Assembly (NCBI GenBank): GCA_900754255.1
Contig: CAAECI010000003.1
Coordinates: forward strand, 1-23,169
DNA length: 23,169 bases
Direction of reading: 5' to 3'
Source: an uncultured Succinivibrio sp.
GTDB lineage: Bacteria > Pseudomonadota > Gammaproteobacteria > Enterobacterales > Succinivibrionaceae
This document shows, piece by piece, positions 7,452 through 16,214 of the stretch (position 1 is the stretch's first letter; each line of letters opens with the position of its first letter). The position numbers and the translations under genes are program-made. The notes beneath the pieces are model-generated. The model saw only the letters and a list, made by a program, of their open reading frames with translations. It was not told the origin of the DNA and made no database searches.

Positions 7452-8783
7452 TTATCTAAGTGCATCGCACATGGAAACGAATTTCTCGCCGCGATCCTCA
7501 AAGCCGCGGAATTGATCGAAGGATGCACAGGCAGGCGAGAGCAATACGGCCTGACCGTAACGCGCCTCCGCCTTGGCCCGCAAAAGTCCCTCGTGCATAT
7601 CGGCTACCGGCACGCAGCGCTCCTTGTCCAAATCCAAAAGCAACTTCGCATCCTTGCCGAAGCAGTAGATCCTTTCAACCTCATGTCCTAGGTATTTCTT
7701 GAGGGGAGAGAAGTCCTGCCCCTTCCCCAGACCCCCTGCCAAAAGCAAGATGCCGTTGGGATGACGACCGCTTAAGCCCTCGACGGCCGCCTGTGTGGAT
7801 CCGACGTTGGTGGCCTTCGAATCGTTGTAATAGGAAACACCGTTTAAAGTCGCTACCAGCTGACAGCGATGCGGCAAGCCTCTGAAGGTGGTGAGAGCCT
7901 TGATCTGAGCCTCTCGACCTATGCCTACATCCGCCTTATCACATAAAGCCATAGCCGCCAGAGCATTCAATTCGTTATGAATGCCACAGATCTTAAGATC
8001 GCGTACGTTGATTATCTTCTCACCGCAGTCGCCCAAAAAGATCTCTCCGCCGTTTTCCTTAATGCGACCGTAGCAAAGACCGTCGGTACCGAAGGAGGCC
8101 TGAGGCAGCTGTCTGTATGGAACGGTACGTGGATCATTGCGATTTACAATCGCCGTTTCGGCATGCTTGAAGATGCGTTGCTTGGCCTTTGCATACTCCT
8201 CAAGCGAGCCATGATAGCGATCCAAATGATCCTCGGATACATTCAATATGGTCGCAGATTTAAGCTTCAGGGATTCGGTGGTTTCAAGCTCAAAAGAGGA
8301 TAATTCAAGCACATACAGACCAATATCGTCGTTTAAGGCATCGAAAACCGGAATACCGAAATTTGCCGCTGCAATCGCTCTGATACCGGCATGCTGCGCC
8401 ATAAGCGTGGTAAGAGCCGTCACCGTGGATTTGCCGTTCGAGCCCGTTATTCCTATCACCGGAGCCTTGGCCACGCGCGCAAACAACTCGACATCACCCA
8501 CTACCTCCACGCCCCTTGCGGCGGCCTTTGCAATCTCCTCATTAAAGATGCTGATCCCTGGAGCCAGCACTATCATGTCGTACTCGCATAAGACCGCAGC
8601 ACAAAGATCTCCTAAGCGCACGTCGATCCCCGATGGAAACTCACTTAAACGCGGGGGCTGCTGTCTGGTATCAAAAAGAGTGATCTTGCGTAGGTCATGG
8701 CGCAACAGATAACGCACGGCCGAAAGATTGGACACCCCCAGCCCTACGACGGCAATTTTTTTTCCATTTAATGACGGATTCAT
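7452..8783 (-). CDS. murD: UDP-N-acetylmuramoyl-L-alanine--D-glutamate ligase
   Basis: MurD adds D-glutamate to UDP-MurNAc-L-Ala in the cytoplasm. The 443-residue product (E. coli 438) begins with a Rossmann-type GLGVSN loop at about residues 14-19, has the ATP-binding loop GITGSNGKST at 111-120, and the C-terminal MurD motif NDSKATNVGST, which distinguishes it from MurC, MurE and MurF. An AAGGA ribosome site stands about six bases before the ATG. It is separated from mraY by 16 bp and from ftsW by 2 bp. Confidence 0.98.
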   Translation of the reverse strand: MNPSLNGKKIAVVGLGVSNLSAVRYLLRHDLRKITLFDTRQQPPRLSEFPSGIDVRLGDLCAAVLCEYDMIVLAPGISIFNEEIAKAAARGVEVVGDVELFARVAKAPVIGITGSNGKSTVTALTTLMAQHAGIRAIAAANFGIPVFDALNDDIGLYVLELSSFELETTESLKLKSATILNVSEDHLDRYHGSLEEYAKAKQRIFKHAETAIVNRNDPRTVPYRQLPQASFGTDGLCYGRIKENGGEIFLGDCGEKIINVRDLKICGIHNELNALAAMALCDKADVGIGREAQIKALTTFRGLPHRCQLVATLNGVSYYNDSKATNVGSTQAAVEGLSGRHPNGILLLAGGLGKGQDFSPLKKYLGHEVERIYCFGKDAKLLLDLDKERCVPVADMHEGLLRAKAEARYGQAVLLSPACASFDQFRGFEDRGEKFVSMCDALR

Positions 8784-8799
8784 AATTTTCCTTGCAAAA

Positions 8800-9882
8800 T
8801 CAGCGTACCTTCAGAGAAATCAGACCTACCAGCACCAAAATTATGGTGATGATCCAAAATCTGGCCATAACACGCGGCTCTGGCCAGCCGCCCTTCTCAT
8901 AATGATGATGCAACGGAGCCATACGAAATATGCGACGACCGCGCAATTTATATGATCCCACCTGCAGAATTACCGACAAAGTCTCCATGACAAAAATGCC
9001 GCCCATGATGAAGAGCAGGATCTCCTCACGCAACAGCACCGCAATTATGCCCAGTCCGGCTCCCAAGGCCAAAGATCCCACGTCTCCCATGAAGATCTCG
9101 GCCGGATAGGTGTTGTACCAAAGAAAGCCCAGACCGGCACCGACTATGGCCGTACACACCATGGTAAGCTCGGAGGCCTTGGGGAGATAAGGAATATAAA
9201 GATAATCGGCCACGTTAACGTTAGAGGTTGCCCACGCCACCACCCCCATGCCGGCGGCAACGGTAATGGTGGTGATGATGGCAAGACCGTCCAGACCGTC
9301 GGTAAGATTAACCGCATTTGACGATCCGGTGAGCACCAAATAACAAAGAGGGATCAGCAAAACCCCCAATTCCGGCATGAACTCCTTAAAGAAGGGGACC
9401 ACAAACTGCGTTTCCTGCGGGCGCTCGGCCGTAGCATAAATGGCACAGGCCAGACAAACGGCCACCAGTGACTGCCAAAAATATTTGTATTTGGCACGAA
9501 GTCCGTGCGGATCATGACGAACCACCTTTAAATAGTCATCGGCAAAGCCGATCAGAGCGTAGGCCACAAATGTGATGAGGGCATACCAAACGTACACATT
9601 GTCCAATCGGCACCACATCAATACGGTCACTACTATGCTGCCTATGATCAATACTCCGCCCATGGTCGGAGTACCCTGTTTTTTAAGATGGGACTGGGGG
9701 CCGTCGTCTCGTACGGGCTGTCCGTAGTGAAGAACGTGCATAAAATTGATGATCTTGGGACCCAGGGCCAGAGAAATGGCCAAGGCGGTGAACAAAGCCA
9801 TCACCGCACGGAAGGTCAGGTATCCGAATACTCTGCAGGCATCTACGTATTGGGACAACCACTCGGATAACATTACGATCAC
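8800..9882 (-). CDS. mraY: Phospho-MurNAc-pentapeptide transferase MraY
   Basis: MraY transfers phospho-MurNAc-pentapeptide from UDP to undecaprenyl phosphate, giving lipid I. The 360-residue multi-pass protein has PTMGG at residues 72-76, ADDYLK at 114-119, NLTDGLDGLA at 192-201, FMGDVGS at 264-270 and the HHHYEKGGWPE loop at 325-335: the conserved metal- and substrate-binding set. Length equals E. coli MraY. The start is a GTG within a GTGA overlap with the murF stop. A downstream ATG (fourth codon) is possible, but the GTG start aligns with the E. coli N-terminus (MLVWLAEHL), so I prefer it. Confidence 0.98.
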   Translation of the reverse strand: MIVMLSEWLSQYVDACRVFGYLTFRAVMALFTALAISLALGPKIINFMHVLHYGQPVRDDGPQSHLKKQGTPTMGGVLIIGSIVVTVLMWCRLDNVYVWYALITFVAYALIGFADDYLKVVRHDPHGLRAKYKYFWQSLVAVCLACAIYATAERPQETQFVVPFFKEFMPELGVLLIPLCYLVLTGSSNAVNLTDGLDGLAIITTITVAAGMGVVAWATSNVNVADYLYIPYLPKASELTMVCTAIVGAGLGFLWYNTYPAEIFMGDVGSLALGAGLGIIAVLLREEILLFIMGGIFVMETLSVILQVGSYKLRGRRIFRMAPLHHHYEKGGWPEPRVMARFWIITIILVLVGLISLKVR

Positions 9883-11243
9883 TGCTTTTCTCCTAAATTC
9901 TTTAAGGCCTCATTGATAAGATCCATATGCATGGCATGAGAGCCCTTAACCAAAAAACAAGGATGCGATCCATCCTCGGCAACCTTTAAAGCATGGGCTA
10001 TCAACTCGTCACGGGAGGCGAAATGTTTGCCCTGCTTACACTCCTCACAGCTTTTTTGCGTAAGCTCGCCCACACACCACATTTCATCCACGCTGTCGCA
10101 AGCCAACTTTCCGACCAGACGATGAAGATTTTCGGCCTCGCAGCCTAATTCACCCATATCGCCGAAAATAAAGATCCGACGCCCCTTAAGCTGCTTTAAA
10201 ACCTCCAGAGCCGCTACTACCGAATTAAATGAAGCATTATAAGCATCATCTATCAGTATGAAATCCCTATAACGCCTGACATTAAGACGTCCTGCCATAG
10301 GTCGGTAGCGTTCAAGTCCGCTCTTAAGCTTGGAAAAAGGGATCCCCGCCTGCAGTGCCAAAGCACATGCGGCGGCAACATTAAGGGCATTGTGTCTGCC
10401 GATCAGGGGAAGAGCGACATTAAACCCCTCACCTGCGCACGTTACGGTTAAGGAGATGCCGTCGACGGATAGCCCGATGTCGGATACTCTCACATAATCC
10501 TGCTCGTGCGTGCCGAAGCTTACAAGACGGCCCTGCCGCCTCTCCTCTGCATAGTCGCCAAGCCATGATTCATACCAACTGCTGTCCGAGGGCACTATAC
10601 CCACGCCGCCACGGGAGAAAACATCGGTCAGGATCTCGCTTTTGCCCAGATATACGCCCTTTTTCGAGCCGAAGCCTTCAATATGGGCTTCGCCGGCATT
10701 GTTAATGAGGGCTATATTTGATCTTACGAACTTACAGGTTCTGGCAATATCCTGAGGATGACTGGCGCCCTGTTCAATGACGGCATAACGCGTATCCCTT
10801 TCAAGACGCAGCAATGTAAGCGGTACCCCCACATCGTTATTGAAATTGCCCTGTGTCGCCACGGTGCTTCCGCACTGCGACATGATCGCCGCCGTCAGCT
10901 CCTTAACAGTGGTTTTTCCGCAGGATCCGGTAAGCGACACCAAAGAGGCCTGACTTTGCTCTCTGACCAAAAGTCCGCACAACCCCAAAAGACGCAGAGT
11001 ATCGTCGCAATGCAACACCGGAATGCTCGATCTTATGTCGCGCTCCGTACCGATTGCAACCGCACCGTTTTTGACGGCCTGCTCGATAAAATCATGACCG
11101 TCGAAGCGCTCTCCCTTCAGGGCTATGAACAACGCCCCGCGACAATTTCGCGAATCGGTGGAGACGGCCCCTATGCGAAGATCGTTTCCTTGCAGAAAAC
11201 CGCCTGACGCTCTTTTAAGATCGCTTAAATTAAAATCAATCAC
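9879..11243 (-). CDS. murF: UDP-MurNAc-tripeptide--D-alanyl-D-alanine ligase
   Basis: MurF attaches the D-Ala-D-Ala dipeptide and completes UDP-MurNAc-pentapeptide. The 454-residue protein (E. coli 452) has the Mur ligase ATP loop GSCGKTT at residues 106-112, the central EQGASHPQDI segment, and the DDAYNAS motif typical of MurF. The start is GTG in a four-base GTGA overlap with the murE stop. The D-Ala-D-Ala ligase that would supply its substrate is not encoded in the window. Confidence 0.97.
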   Translation of the reverse strand: MIDFNLSDLKRASGGFLQGNDLRIGAVSTDSRNCRGALFIALKGERFDGHDFIEQAVKNGAVAIGTERDIRSSIPVLHCDDTLRLLGLCGLLVREQSQASLVSLTGSCGKTTVKELTAAIMSQCGSTVATQGNFNNDVGVPLTLLRLERDTRYAVIEQGASHPQDIARTCKFVRSNIALINNAGEAHIEGFGSKKGVYLGKSEILTDVFSRGGVGIVPSDSSWYESWLGDYAEERRQGRLVSFGTHEQDYVRVSDIGLSVDGISLTVTCAGEGFNVALPLIGRHNALNVAAACALALQAGIPFSKLKSGLERYRPMAGRLNVRRYRDFILIDDAYNASFNSVVAALEVLKQLKGRRIFIFGDMGELGCEAENLHRLVGKLACDSVDEMWCVGELTQKSCEECKQGKHFASRDELIAHALKVAEDGSHPCFLVKGSHAMHMDLINEALKNLGEKQ

Positions 11244-12748
11244 TTGGAAGCCCCGCCACCTACCAGCTCCGAGGCTATCTCTCTGTCGGAAAAATGCACG
11301 GTCTTATCCTTGAATATTTGATAATCCTCATGCCCCTTTCCCGCAATTACCACGCAATCCTCGGGACCTGCGTGCTCAAAGGCCCACTTGATGGCCTCGA
11401 GGCGATCGACTATAAACTCGCAATTTGAGGCCTCACTTACGCCGTAGCGCATATCCTCTAAAATGGAGATCGGATCTTCACTACGCGGGTTGTCGGAGGT
11501 AAATACGGCCGTGTCGGCATAAACCGAAGCCTTGATGGCCATAATGGGACGTTTGCCCTTGTCACGATCGCCGCCGCAGCCCAAAACTATAAAGATCCGG
11601 CCGTGCGGATGATGCTCACGAGCCGCTCTCAATACCTGCTCCACGCCGTCGGGAGTATGCGCATAATCGACGATCACGGAGGGCTTTCCCTCCTTTTTGA
11701 AGCATTCCATACGCCCAGTAACGGGTTTTAGAACGGGTACCACCTGCAAAATACTGTCAAAATCCAAACCCAGCATGGTAAGCACGGTAAAGGCACAGGT
11801 AAAATTTTCCACATTGAAGGATCCGAGCAGGGGCAAATGACATTCGCCGCTGTCATCGGTGCCGGCGATCATTTTTAGATCCACACCGTCCGGACAGAAT
11901 TTCTTTTTTACGGCCAAAACTCTGTTAAAAATAGGGATCTCGTCTTCATTATCGGAGGCCTGATAGGCATACATGTTCAAACTGTTTATTTCGCCGATAA
12001 TGCGACGTCCGTACTCATCACGGAAATTTGCACACATGTAACCGTTCTCACCCAGGGTCAGAAAAAGCTTCTTTTTGGCCTGGTAATAGTCCTCCATGGT
12101 CTTGTGATAATCGAGATGATCGCGCGTAAGGTTGGTAAAAGCGGCTGCTTTGAACATACATCCGTCCACACGTTCCTCACACAATCCTATGGAAGATACC
12201 TCCATAGCCGCATATTGAGCCCCCTGCTCGGCAAGCTCATACAGCAGTCTTTGCAACGAAAGTGCATCGGGAGTGGTATTGGCACTTTTTTTAAGATTGG
12301 GAAGGAAGCCGGTCCCGAGCGTGCCTATTACCGCACACTTAAAGCTCAAAGCCGTAAGCATCTGAGCGATAAGCCAAGTTACGGTGCTCTTACCGTTGGT
12401 GCCGGTCACGCCTATCACCTTTACACGACGCGATGGATCCTTGTAGTACCAGGTGGCCAGAGTCGACATACGGCGATGTTGTAAGGGATACCCAGGAATG
12501 GTCACGCCCTCCAACTGCGCGGCGGTGGGGGGCTCTTTATATAAATAGGCAACGGCTCCTTGATCCTGAGCCTTTTTAATAAAATTCCTGCCGTCTGCAT
12601 GCAGACCGCTTAAGGCAACGAATACGTCACCCTTGCGGATTTTGCGCGAATCGCCCTCCAAAAACTCAATTTCCTGATCGCTCTCGTCGGTGCAGCCTGC
12701 AGGAACGTCAACTTTCAAAAACTTTAAGAGCTCACTTAATTTACGCAT
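11240..12748 (-). CDS. murE: UDP-MurNAc-dipeptide--meso-DAP ligase
   Basis: MurE adds the third stem-peptide residue. The 502-residue protein has the ATP loop GTNGKST at residues 116-122, the lysine expected to be carbamylated at about K225 in YYQAKKKLF, and DNPR at 419-422. The DNPR motif is the known specificity signature for meso-diaminopimelate, so this organism should make DAP-type peptidoglycan; lysine-type enzymes differ there. Length is near E. coli MurE (495). The ATG abuts the ftsI TAA stop with no intervening base, and the ribosome site is weak, so reinitiation after ftsI is likely. Confidence 0.98.
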   Translation of the reverse strand: MRKLSELLKFLKVDVPAGCTDESDQEIEFLEGDSRKIRKGDVFVALSGLHADGRNFIKKAQDQGAVAYLYKEPPTAAQLEGVTIPGYPLQHRRMSTLATWYYKDPSRRVKVIGVTGTNGKSTVTWLIAQMLTALSFKCAVIGTLGTGFLPNLKKSANTTPDALSLQRLLYELAEQGAQYAAMEVSSIGLCEERVDGCMFKAAAFTNLTRDHLDYHKTMEDYYQAKKKLFLTLGENGYMCANFRDEYGRRIIGEINSLNMYAYQASDNEDEIPIFNRVLAVKKKFCPDGVDLKMIAGTDDSGECHLPLLGSFNVENFTCAFTVLTMLGLDFDSILQVVPVLKPVTGRMECFKKEGKPSVIVDYAHTPDGVEQVLRAAREHHPHGRIFIVLGCGGDRDKGKRPIMAIKASVYADTAVFTSDNPRSEDPISILEDMRYGVSEASNCEFIVDRLEAIKWAFEHAGPEDCVVIAGKGHEDYQIFKDKTVHFSDREIASELVGGGASK

Positions 12749-14452
12749 TTAATTTTTCTCATCTAGGCCTCTGTCAGGCGCTACATTATACAGTTGCAAA
12801 GCGCGTGACATTACATCGCGGAACACGGGGCTGGCCACAGTTCCGCCGTAAAACTTTCCTGCCTTGGGATTTTTAATAACCACTACCATGGAAAACCTGG
12901 GATCGGACAGCGGTGCAAAACCTGCGAAGGTACCGATATAGCTGTTGCCGTAGCCGCCACGTACAGCCATTTTGGCCGTACCGGTTTTACCTGCAACACG
13001 GTAGCGTGATATGGCGGCCTTGCCGCCGGTTCCTTCGGCCACTACGGTCTCAAGCGCCGAGATCATGCGGCGCACATCCTTATAGGAAGCCACGGGCATG
13101 CCCTTGGGCTTTTGCGACAATCTTAGGATCGACACGGGGACTCTTACGCCGCCGTTGGCCATGGTGGCATATGCGGAGGTCAGCTGTAAATTGGTCACGG
13201 CTATACCGTAGCCGAAGCCCAAGGTAGCAATGTCTATTTCCGACCAAAATTTGCGTTTGTCATTAAGACGACCGTCATTTTCCCCGATAATTCCAGATTC
13301 GGTACGGCTACCGAACCCGAAGCGACGTAATTGCTCCAATGATTTTGCAGGGCCCGTGGCCATGGATATATGTGCCATCCCCGTATTTGAGGAGTACTTG
13401 ATAATGTCCAGCAAGGTCCCGCTGTCCATAGAATGACTGTCACGCACCATTTTGCCGTCCACCTTAAAGGGTCTGGTATCGTATACCTTGGTCCAATCGG
13501 AGGTTCCCGCCGCAAGTGCCGCCAAAGCGATCATAGGCTTGACCGTAGATCCGGGCTCGAATATATCCGTTACCGCTCTGTCGGCGGCATTGGTGCTGTC
13601 AAAGGACTTTCTTTCGTTGGGATCAAAAGACGGATAAGAAACCATAGCCAGAATTTCGCCGGTTTTTACTGACATCAGTACCGCCGTGCCGTTATCCGCC
13701 TGATTTTCCTCAACGGCCGCCGCCAGCTTCTCATAGGCATAGCTTTGCAGACGCATATCCACCGACAGCATCAGATTGCCGCCTTGAGTTCCGTTTTTAA
13801 GGACGCTGATGTTTTCAACGATGCGATCGAAGCGATCCTTTTTGGCAAGGCGCGCGGAGGCGCTGGAGGTCAGATAGCGGTTGAAACTGCGTTCTATGCC
13901 GTAAACGCCCTCACCCTCACCGTTTAAAATACCAATCAGCGGCGCACTTTCCGCCCCCGTCGGATACATGCGTCTGTAGCTGTCATGCAACAGGATCCCA
14001 CCGCGCCCGAGGGACTTTACCTCATTGGCCTTTTCCATATCGAGGTAATGCTTAAGATGCACGTAGCGACGTTTTTTTTCGGCAGTTTTACCCTTAAGCT
14101 CTTTAAAGTCGAGATCAAGTATGTCGGCGATGCGATGCATGGCCTCATTATCGTTCCATACTCCATTCTCGTGCAGGATCTTGGGATCGGCATCTACGGT
14201 CTGTACAGGTACGGAAATGGCCAGGATCTCGCCGTTTCTGTCGGTAATGAGTCCGCGCGGAGGCTCAAAATTGTAGCTTCGTACCACGCGGGCATTACCC
14301 TCGGCGAGCAATCTTTCCGGATGCAAAACCTGTATCCACAATAATCTGGATACCACGTAGCAAAAGCAAACCGCGACCACAAGCCATACGACGGTCAATC
14401 TGAAGATCCCCGCTCTGAAGGGATGGCGGAAATCTGCTCCGTTGAAATTCAT
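12749..14452 (-). CDS. ftsI: Septal transpeptidase FtsI (penicillin-binding protein 3)
   Basis: FtsI is the division-specific class B penicillin-binding protein that cross-links septal peptidoglycan in complex with FtsW. The 567-residue product has a short cytoplasmic tail, one membrane segment at about residues 18-36, the pedestal motifs EPPRGLITDRNG at 63-74, then the transpeptidase domain with catalytic S302 in STVK (302-305), the SSN motif at 354-356 and KTGT at 489-492. Length is close to E. coli FtsI (588) and no PASTA repeats are present. It starts four bases after the ftsL stop and ends against the murE ATG. Confidence 0.98.
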   Translation of the reverse strand: MNFNGADFRHPFRAGIFRLTVVWLVVAVCFCYVVSRLLWIQVLHPERLLAEGNARVVRSYNFEPPRGLITDRNGEILAISVPVQTVDADPKILHENGVWNDNEAMHRIADILDLDFKELKGKTAEKKRRYVHLKHYLDMEKANEVKSLGRGGILLHDSYRRMYPTGAESAPLIGILNGEGEGVYGIERSFNRYLTSSASARLAKKDRFDRIVENISVLKNGTQGGNLMLSVDMRLQSYAYEKLAAAVEENQADNGTAVLMSVKTGEILAMVSYPSFDPNERKSFDSTNAADRAVTDIFEPGSTVKPMIALAALAAGTSDWTKVYDTRPFKVDGKMVRDSHSMDSGTLLDIIKYSSNTGMAHISMATGPAKSLEQLRRFGFGSRTESGIIGENDGRLNDKRKFWSEIDIATLGFGYGIAVTNLQLTSAYATMANGGVRVPVSILRLSQKPKGMPVASYKDVRRMISALETVVAEGTGGKAAISRYRVAGKTGTAKMAVRGGYGNSYIGTFAGFAPLSDPRFSMVVVIKNPKAGKFYGGTVASPVFRDVMSRALQLYNVAPDRGLDEKN

Positions 14453-14456
14453 ACTC

Positions 14457-14963
14457 TCAGCGATCCAAACGTATCACAATCTCAGCCTCGGTCCGCGGCT
14501 GAACCATGTTGAGCTTGGTAACGGCTGCCTCTCTTATAACCGACTGCTTTTCCAGAGCCTGCTTCTTTGCCAAAAGCCCCAGCCACTCGTTGGAAAGATC
14601 GTCGTTATTTACGGAAAGCTCATTGAGCTCGGCAGTAAGCAGGCGGGTTTGCTGCACCTGATATACCTTAAATATGCACAGTCCGCAAAGAGCCGTACAT
14701 AAAAAGTAAAAATACCAATGGCGCATAACATCCGACACCAGCACGCGCATGAACGGACGTTTTTTAAAGCGTCTGTAATACTCGTAGTTCGGAGTGATCG
14801 CAGGCCCCTGCTCGTTTTGTGAGGGATCACTCAGGCTGAAGCTTTGTTCCACTACGACCTTTTTGGGGCCGGCGGGAATTATGATTTCAGACTGTTCTGC
14901 ACTTTGGGTTACCGATCCTTCAGTATCTTCATATTCATAACGTCTGACCGCTGCACTTTGCAT
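14457..14963 (-). CDS. ftsL: Cell division protein FtsL
   Basis: FtsL is a bitopic membrane protein that forms a coiled coil with FtsB, binds FtsQ and activates FtsWI. The 168-residue product has a membrane segment at about residues 82-101 followed by the conserved FtsL pattern TRLLTAELNEL (106-116), a periplasmic coiled coil, and a short tail ending VIRLDR. E. coli FtsL is 121 residues. The excess is a cytoplasmic N-terminus of about 80 residues, partly acidic and then basic (RRFKKRP) before the membrane. If translation begins at this ATG, the gene overlaps rsmH by 29 bp. An internal Met at residue 72 would give a tail of only about 10 residues, so the longer form is preferred, with some doubt. 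Confidence 0.9.
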   Translation of the reverse strand: MQSAAVRRYEYEDTEGSVTQSAEQSEIIIPAGPKKVVVEQSFSLSDPSQNEQGPAITPNYEYYRRFKKRPFMRVLVSDVMRHWYFYFLCTALCGLCIFKVYQVQQTRLLTAELNELSVNNDDLSNEWLGLLAKKQALEKQSVIREAAVTKLNMVQPRTEAEIVIRLDR

Positions 14964-15915
14964 TTTTTATATTTCTCTTAAGCCGTGCGGCCACTCTTAA
15001 GGTGGCACTACGAGAACGAACGTTCCTTTCAAGCTCCTCCTGCGAGGCTTTGACAGGTCCGCCTACCGGCTCCAATGTTGCTGTAGCAAGGCGCATTTTT
15101 TCTATTTCTTCGAAGGTGAGAGGCAAGCCCTTGGGCACCGCCGCTCCCTGTGAATTTTTTTTTATAAAATTTTTTACTATTCTGTCTTCTAGGGAATGGA
15201 AGCTTATAACACAAAGTCTTCCTCCCGATGACAAGACCGCCGTACTAGCCTCCAAGGCCTGCCTGAGCTCATCAAGCTCACTGTTTACGGCAATACGCAA
15301 AGCCTGAAAACAACGCGTGGCCTTGTGCTTGTGCAAAGCAGGTCCCGGGATCACTCTTTCGAGGAAGGAAGCAAGCTGAGCGGTGGAGGTGAATTGTTCA
15401 CGCTCTCGATCCTTTACTATGGCAGCTGCTACCTTCGAGGCAAAGCGCTCCTCACCGTACTCCTTGAATATGGCCGCAAGCTCATTTTTATCCCAGGTGT
15501 TTACCACGTCGGCGGCGGTGAGACCGCTGCTGTTGTCCATGCGCATGTCAAGCGGTCCGTCGCGATCGAATGAAAAACCGCGCTCGGCATCGTCAAGTTG
15601 CGGAGATGATACCCCGATATCCATCAGGATCCCGTCGACGCATCCTGCAATGCCCAGCTCCTCACATACCTCAAGCAATCTTGAGAAGGGAGACTTTATG
15701 ATTTTAAAGCGCGGATCAGTGATCTCTGCTGCCGCGGCAACGGCCTGCGGATCTCGGTCCAGAGCATACAGACGTCCCGAAGGTCCGAGCTTTTCAAGAA
15801 TACGGCGCGAATGTCCGCCGCGCCCGAAGGTCGCATCCACGTATATTCCGTCGGGGACAATAGCCAAATTGTCCAACACCTCATTTAGCAATACAGGAAT
15901 ATGTGAAAACGCCAT
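14935..15915 (-). CDS. rsmH: 16S rRNA (cytosine1402-N4)-methyltransferase RsmH
   Basis: RsmH (formerly MraW) uses S-adenosylmethionine to methylate N4 of C1402 in the ribosomal P site. The 326-residue product (E. coli 313) has the SAM-binding motif DATFGRGGHS at residues 27-36, ALDRDP at 51-56, the DIGVSSPQLD segment around 100-115, and CVISFHSLEDR in the C-terminal half, all typical of the family. It is the first gene of the dcw cluster here because mraZ is missing. The start codon is ATG with only a weak upstream purine stretch. Confidence 0.97.
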   Translation of the reverse strand: MAFSHIPVLLNEVLDNLAIVPDGIYVDATFGRGGHSRRILEKLGPSGRLYALDRDPQAVAAAAEITDPRFKIIKSPFSRLLEVCEELGIAGCVDGILMDIGVSSPQLDDAERGFSFDRDGPLDMRMDNSSGLTAADVVNTWDKNELAAIFKEYGEERFASKVAAAIVKDREREQFTSTAQLASFLERVIPGPALHKHKATRCFQALRIAVNSELDELRQALEASTAVLSSGGRLCVISFHSLEDRIVKNFIKKNSQGAAVPKGLPLTFEEIEKMRLATATLEPVGGPVKASQEELERNVRSRSATLRVAARLKRNIKNAKCSGQTL

Positions 15916-16028
15916 AGAAAATTATTCCGAGCTCCGCTCACGGGATCATAAAGGCCGACTCTTCAAAAGTACTTACAATTCACTTTGCAAAAGAATTACG
16001 GGCTCTTTTATGCTTAACCGCAACTTCG

Positions 16029-16069
16029 GTACGGCCTGCATTATCAATGCTTGCTCCCGTATACCGTAC
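16029..16069 (-). other. Nested stem-loop in the rsmH leader region
   Basis: An outer perfect inverted repeat (GTACGG with CCGTAC) encloses an inner hairpin GCATT-GAT-AATGC, with spacers of about 13 and 3 bases on the two sides. If transcribed leftward it would fold in the leader about 110 bp before the rsmH ATG. No T tract follows, so it is not a simple terminator. It may be an operator, an RNA leader structure or chance. Confidence 0.35.
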
Positions 16070-16179
16070 TCGGCGTGAAATGACTTTATCCGAAACCGGC
16101 CGCAAAGCTAAAAAAACGCGACCGCAATTACGAAAAATTTTACAAAATCGCAGATGGCGACGCAACTGCATCTATGCTT

Positions 16180-16200
16180 TAAAAACGCATGGGCTTGCGT
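16180..16200 (-). terminator. Weak terminator-like hairpin after the ABC exporter
   Basis: Read leftward, ACGCA and TGCGT form a 5-bp stem with a six-base loop, followed by about four or five T residues. It lies about 15 bp beyond the exporter stop codon. The stem is short, so termination would be incomplete at best and read-through into rsmH is possible. Confidence 0.35.
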
Positions 16201-16214
16201 GAAACAGCCTCCGC

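Larger units (their letters stand above)
15916..16214. other. 299-bp spacer between the exporter and rsmH
   Basis: No convincing gene lies here. In other gammaproteobacteria this position usually holds mraZ and its promoter. A 63-codon minus-strand frame (15980-16171) has no MraZ-like residues and no clear ribosome site, so I do not call it. I see no TGGG repeats of the kind MraZ binds. A nested stem-loop and a weak terminator-like hairpin are listed separately. I could not assign a promoter for rsmH with confidence. Confidence 0.6.

Noticed and set aside
15980..16171. A 63-codon minus-strand frame at the expected mraZ position
   Set aside because: It is less than half the length of MraZ, shares none of its conserved residues, has no clear ribosome site and is rich in Arg, as chance frames in this sequence are.
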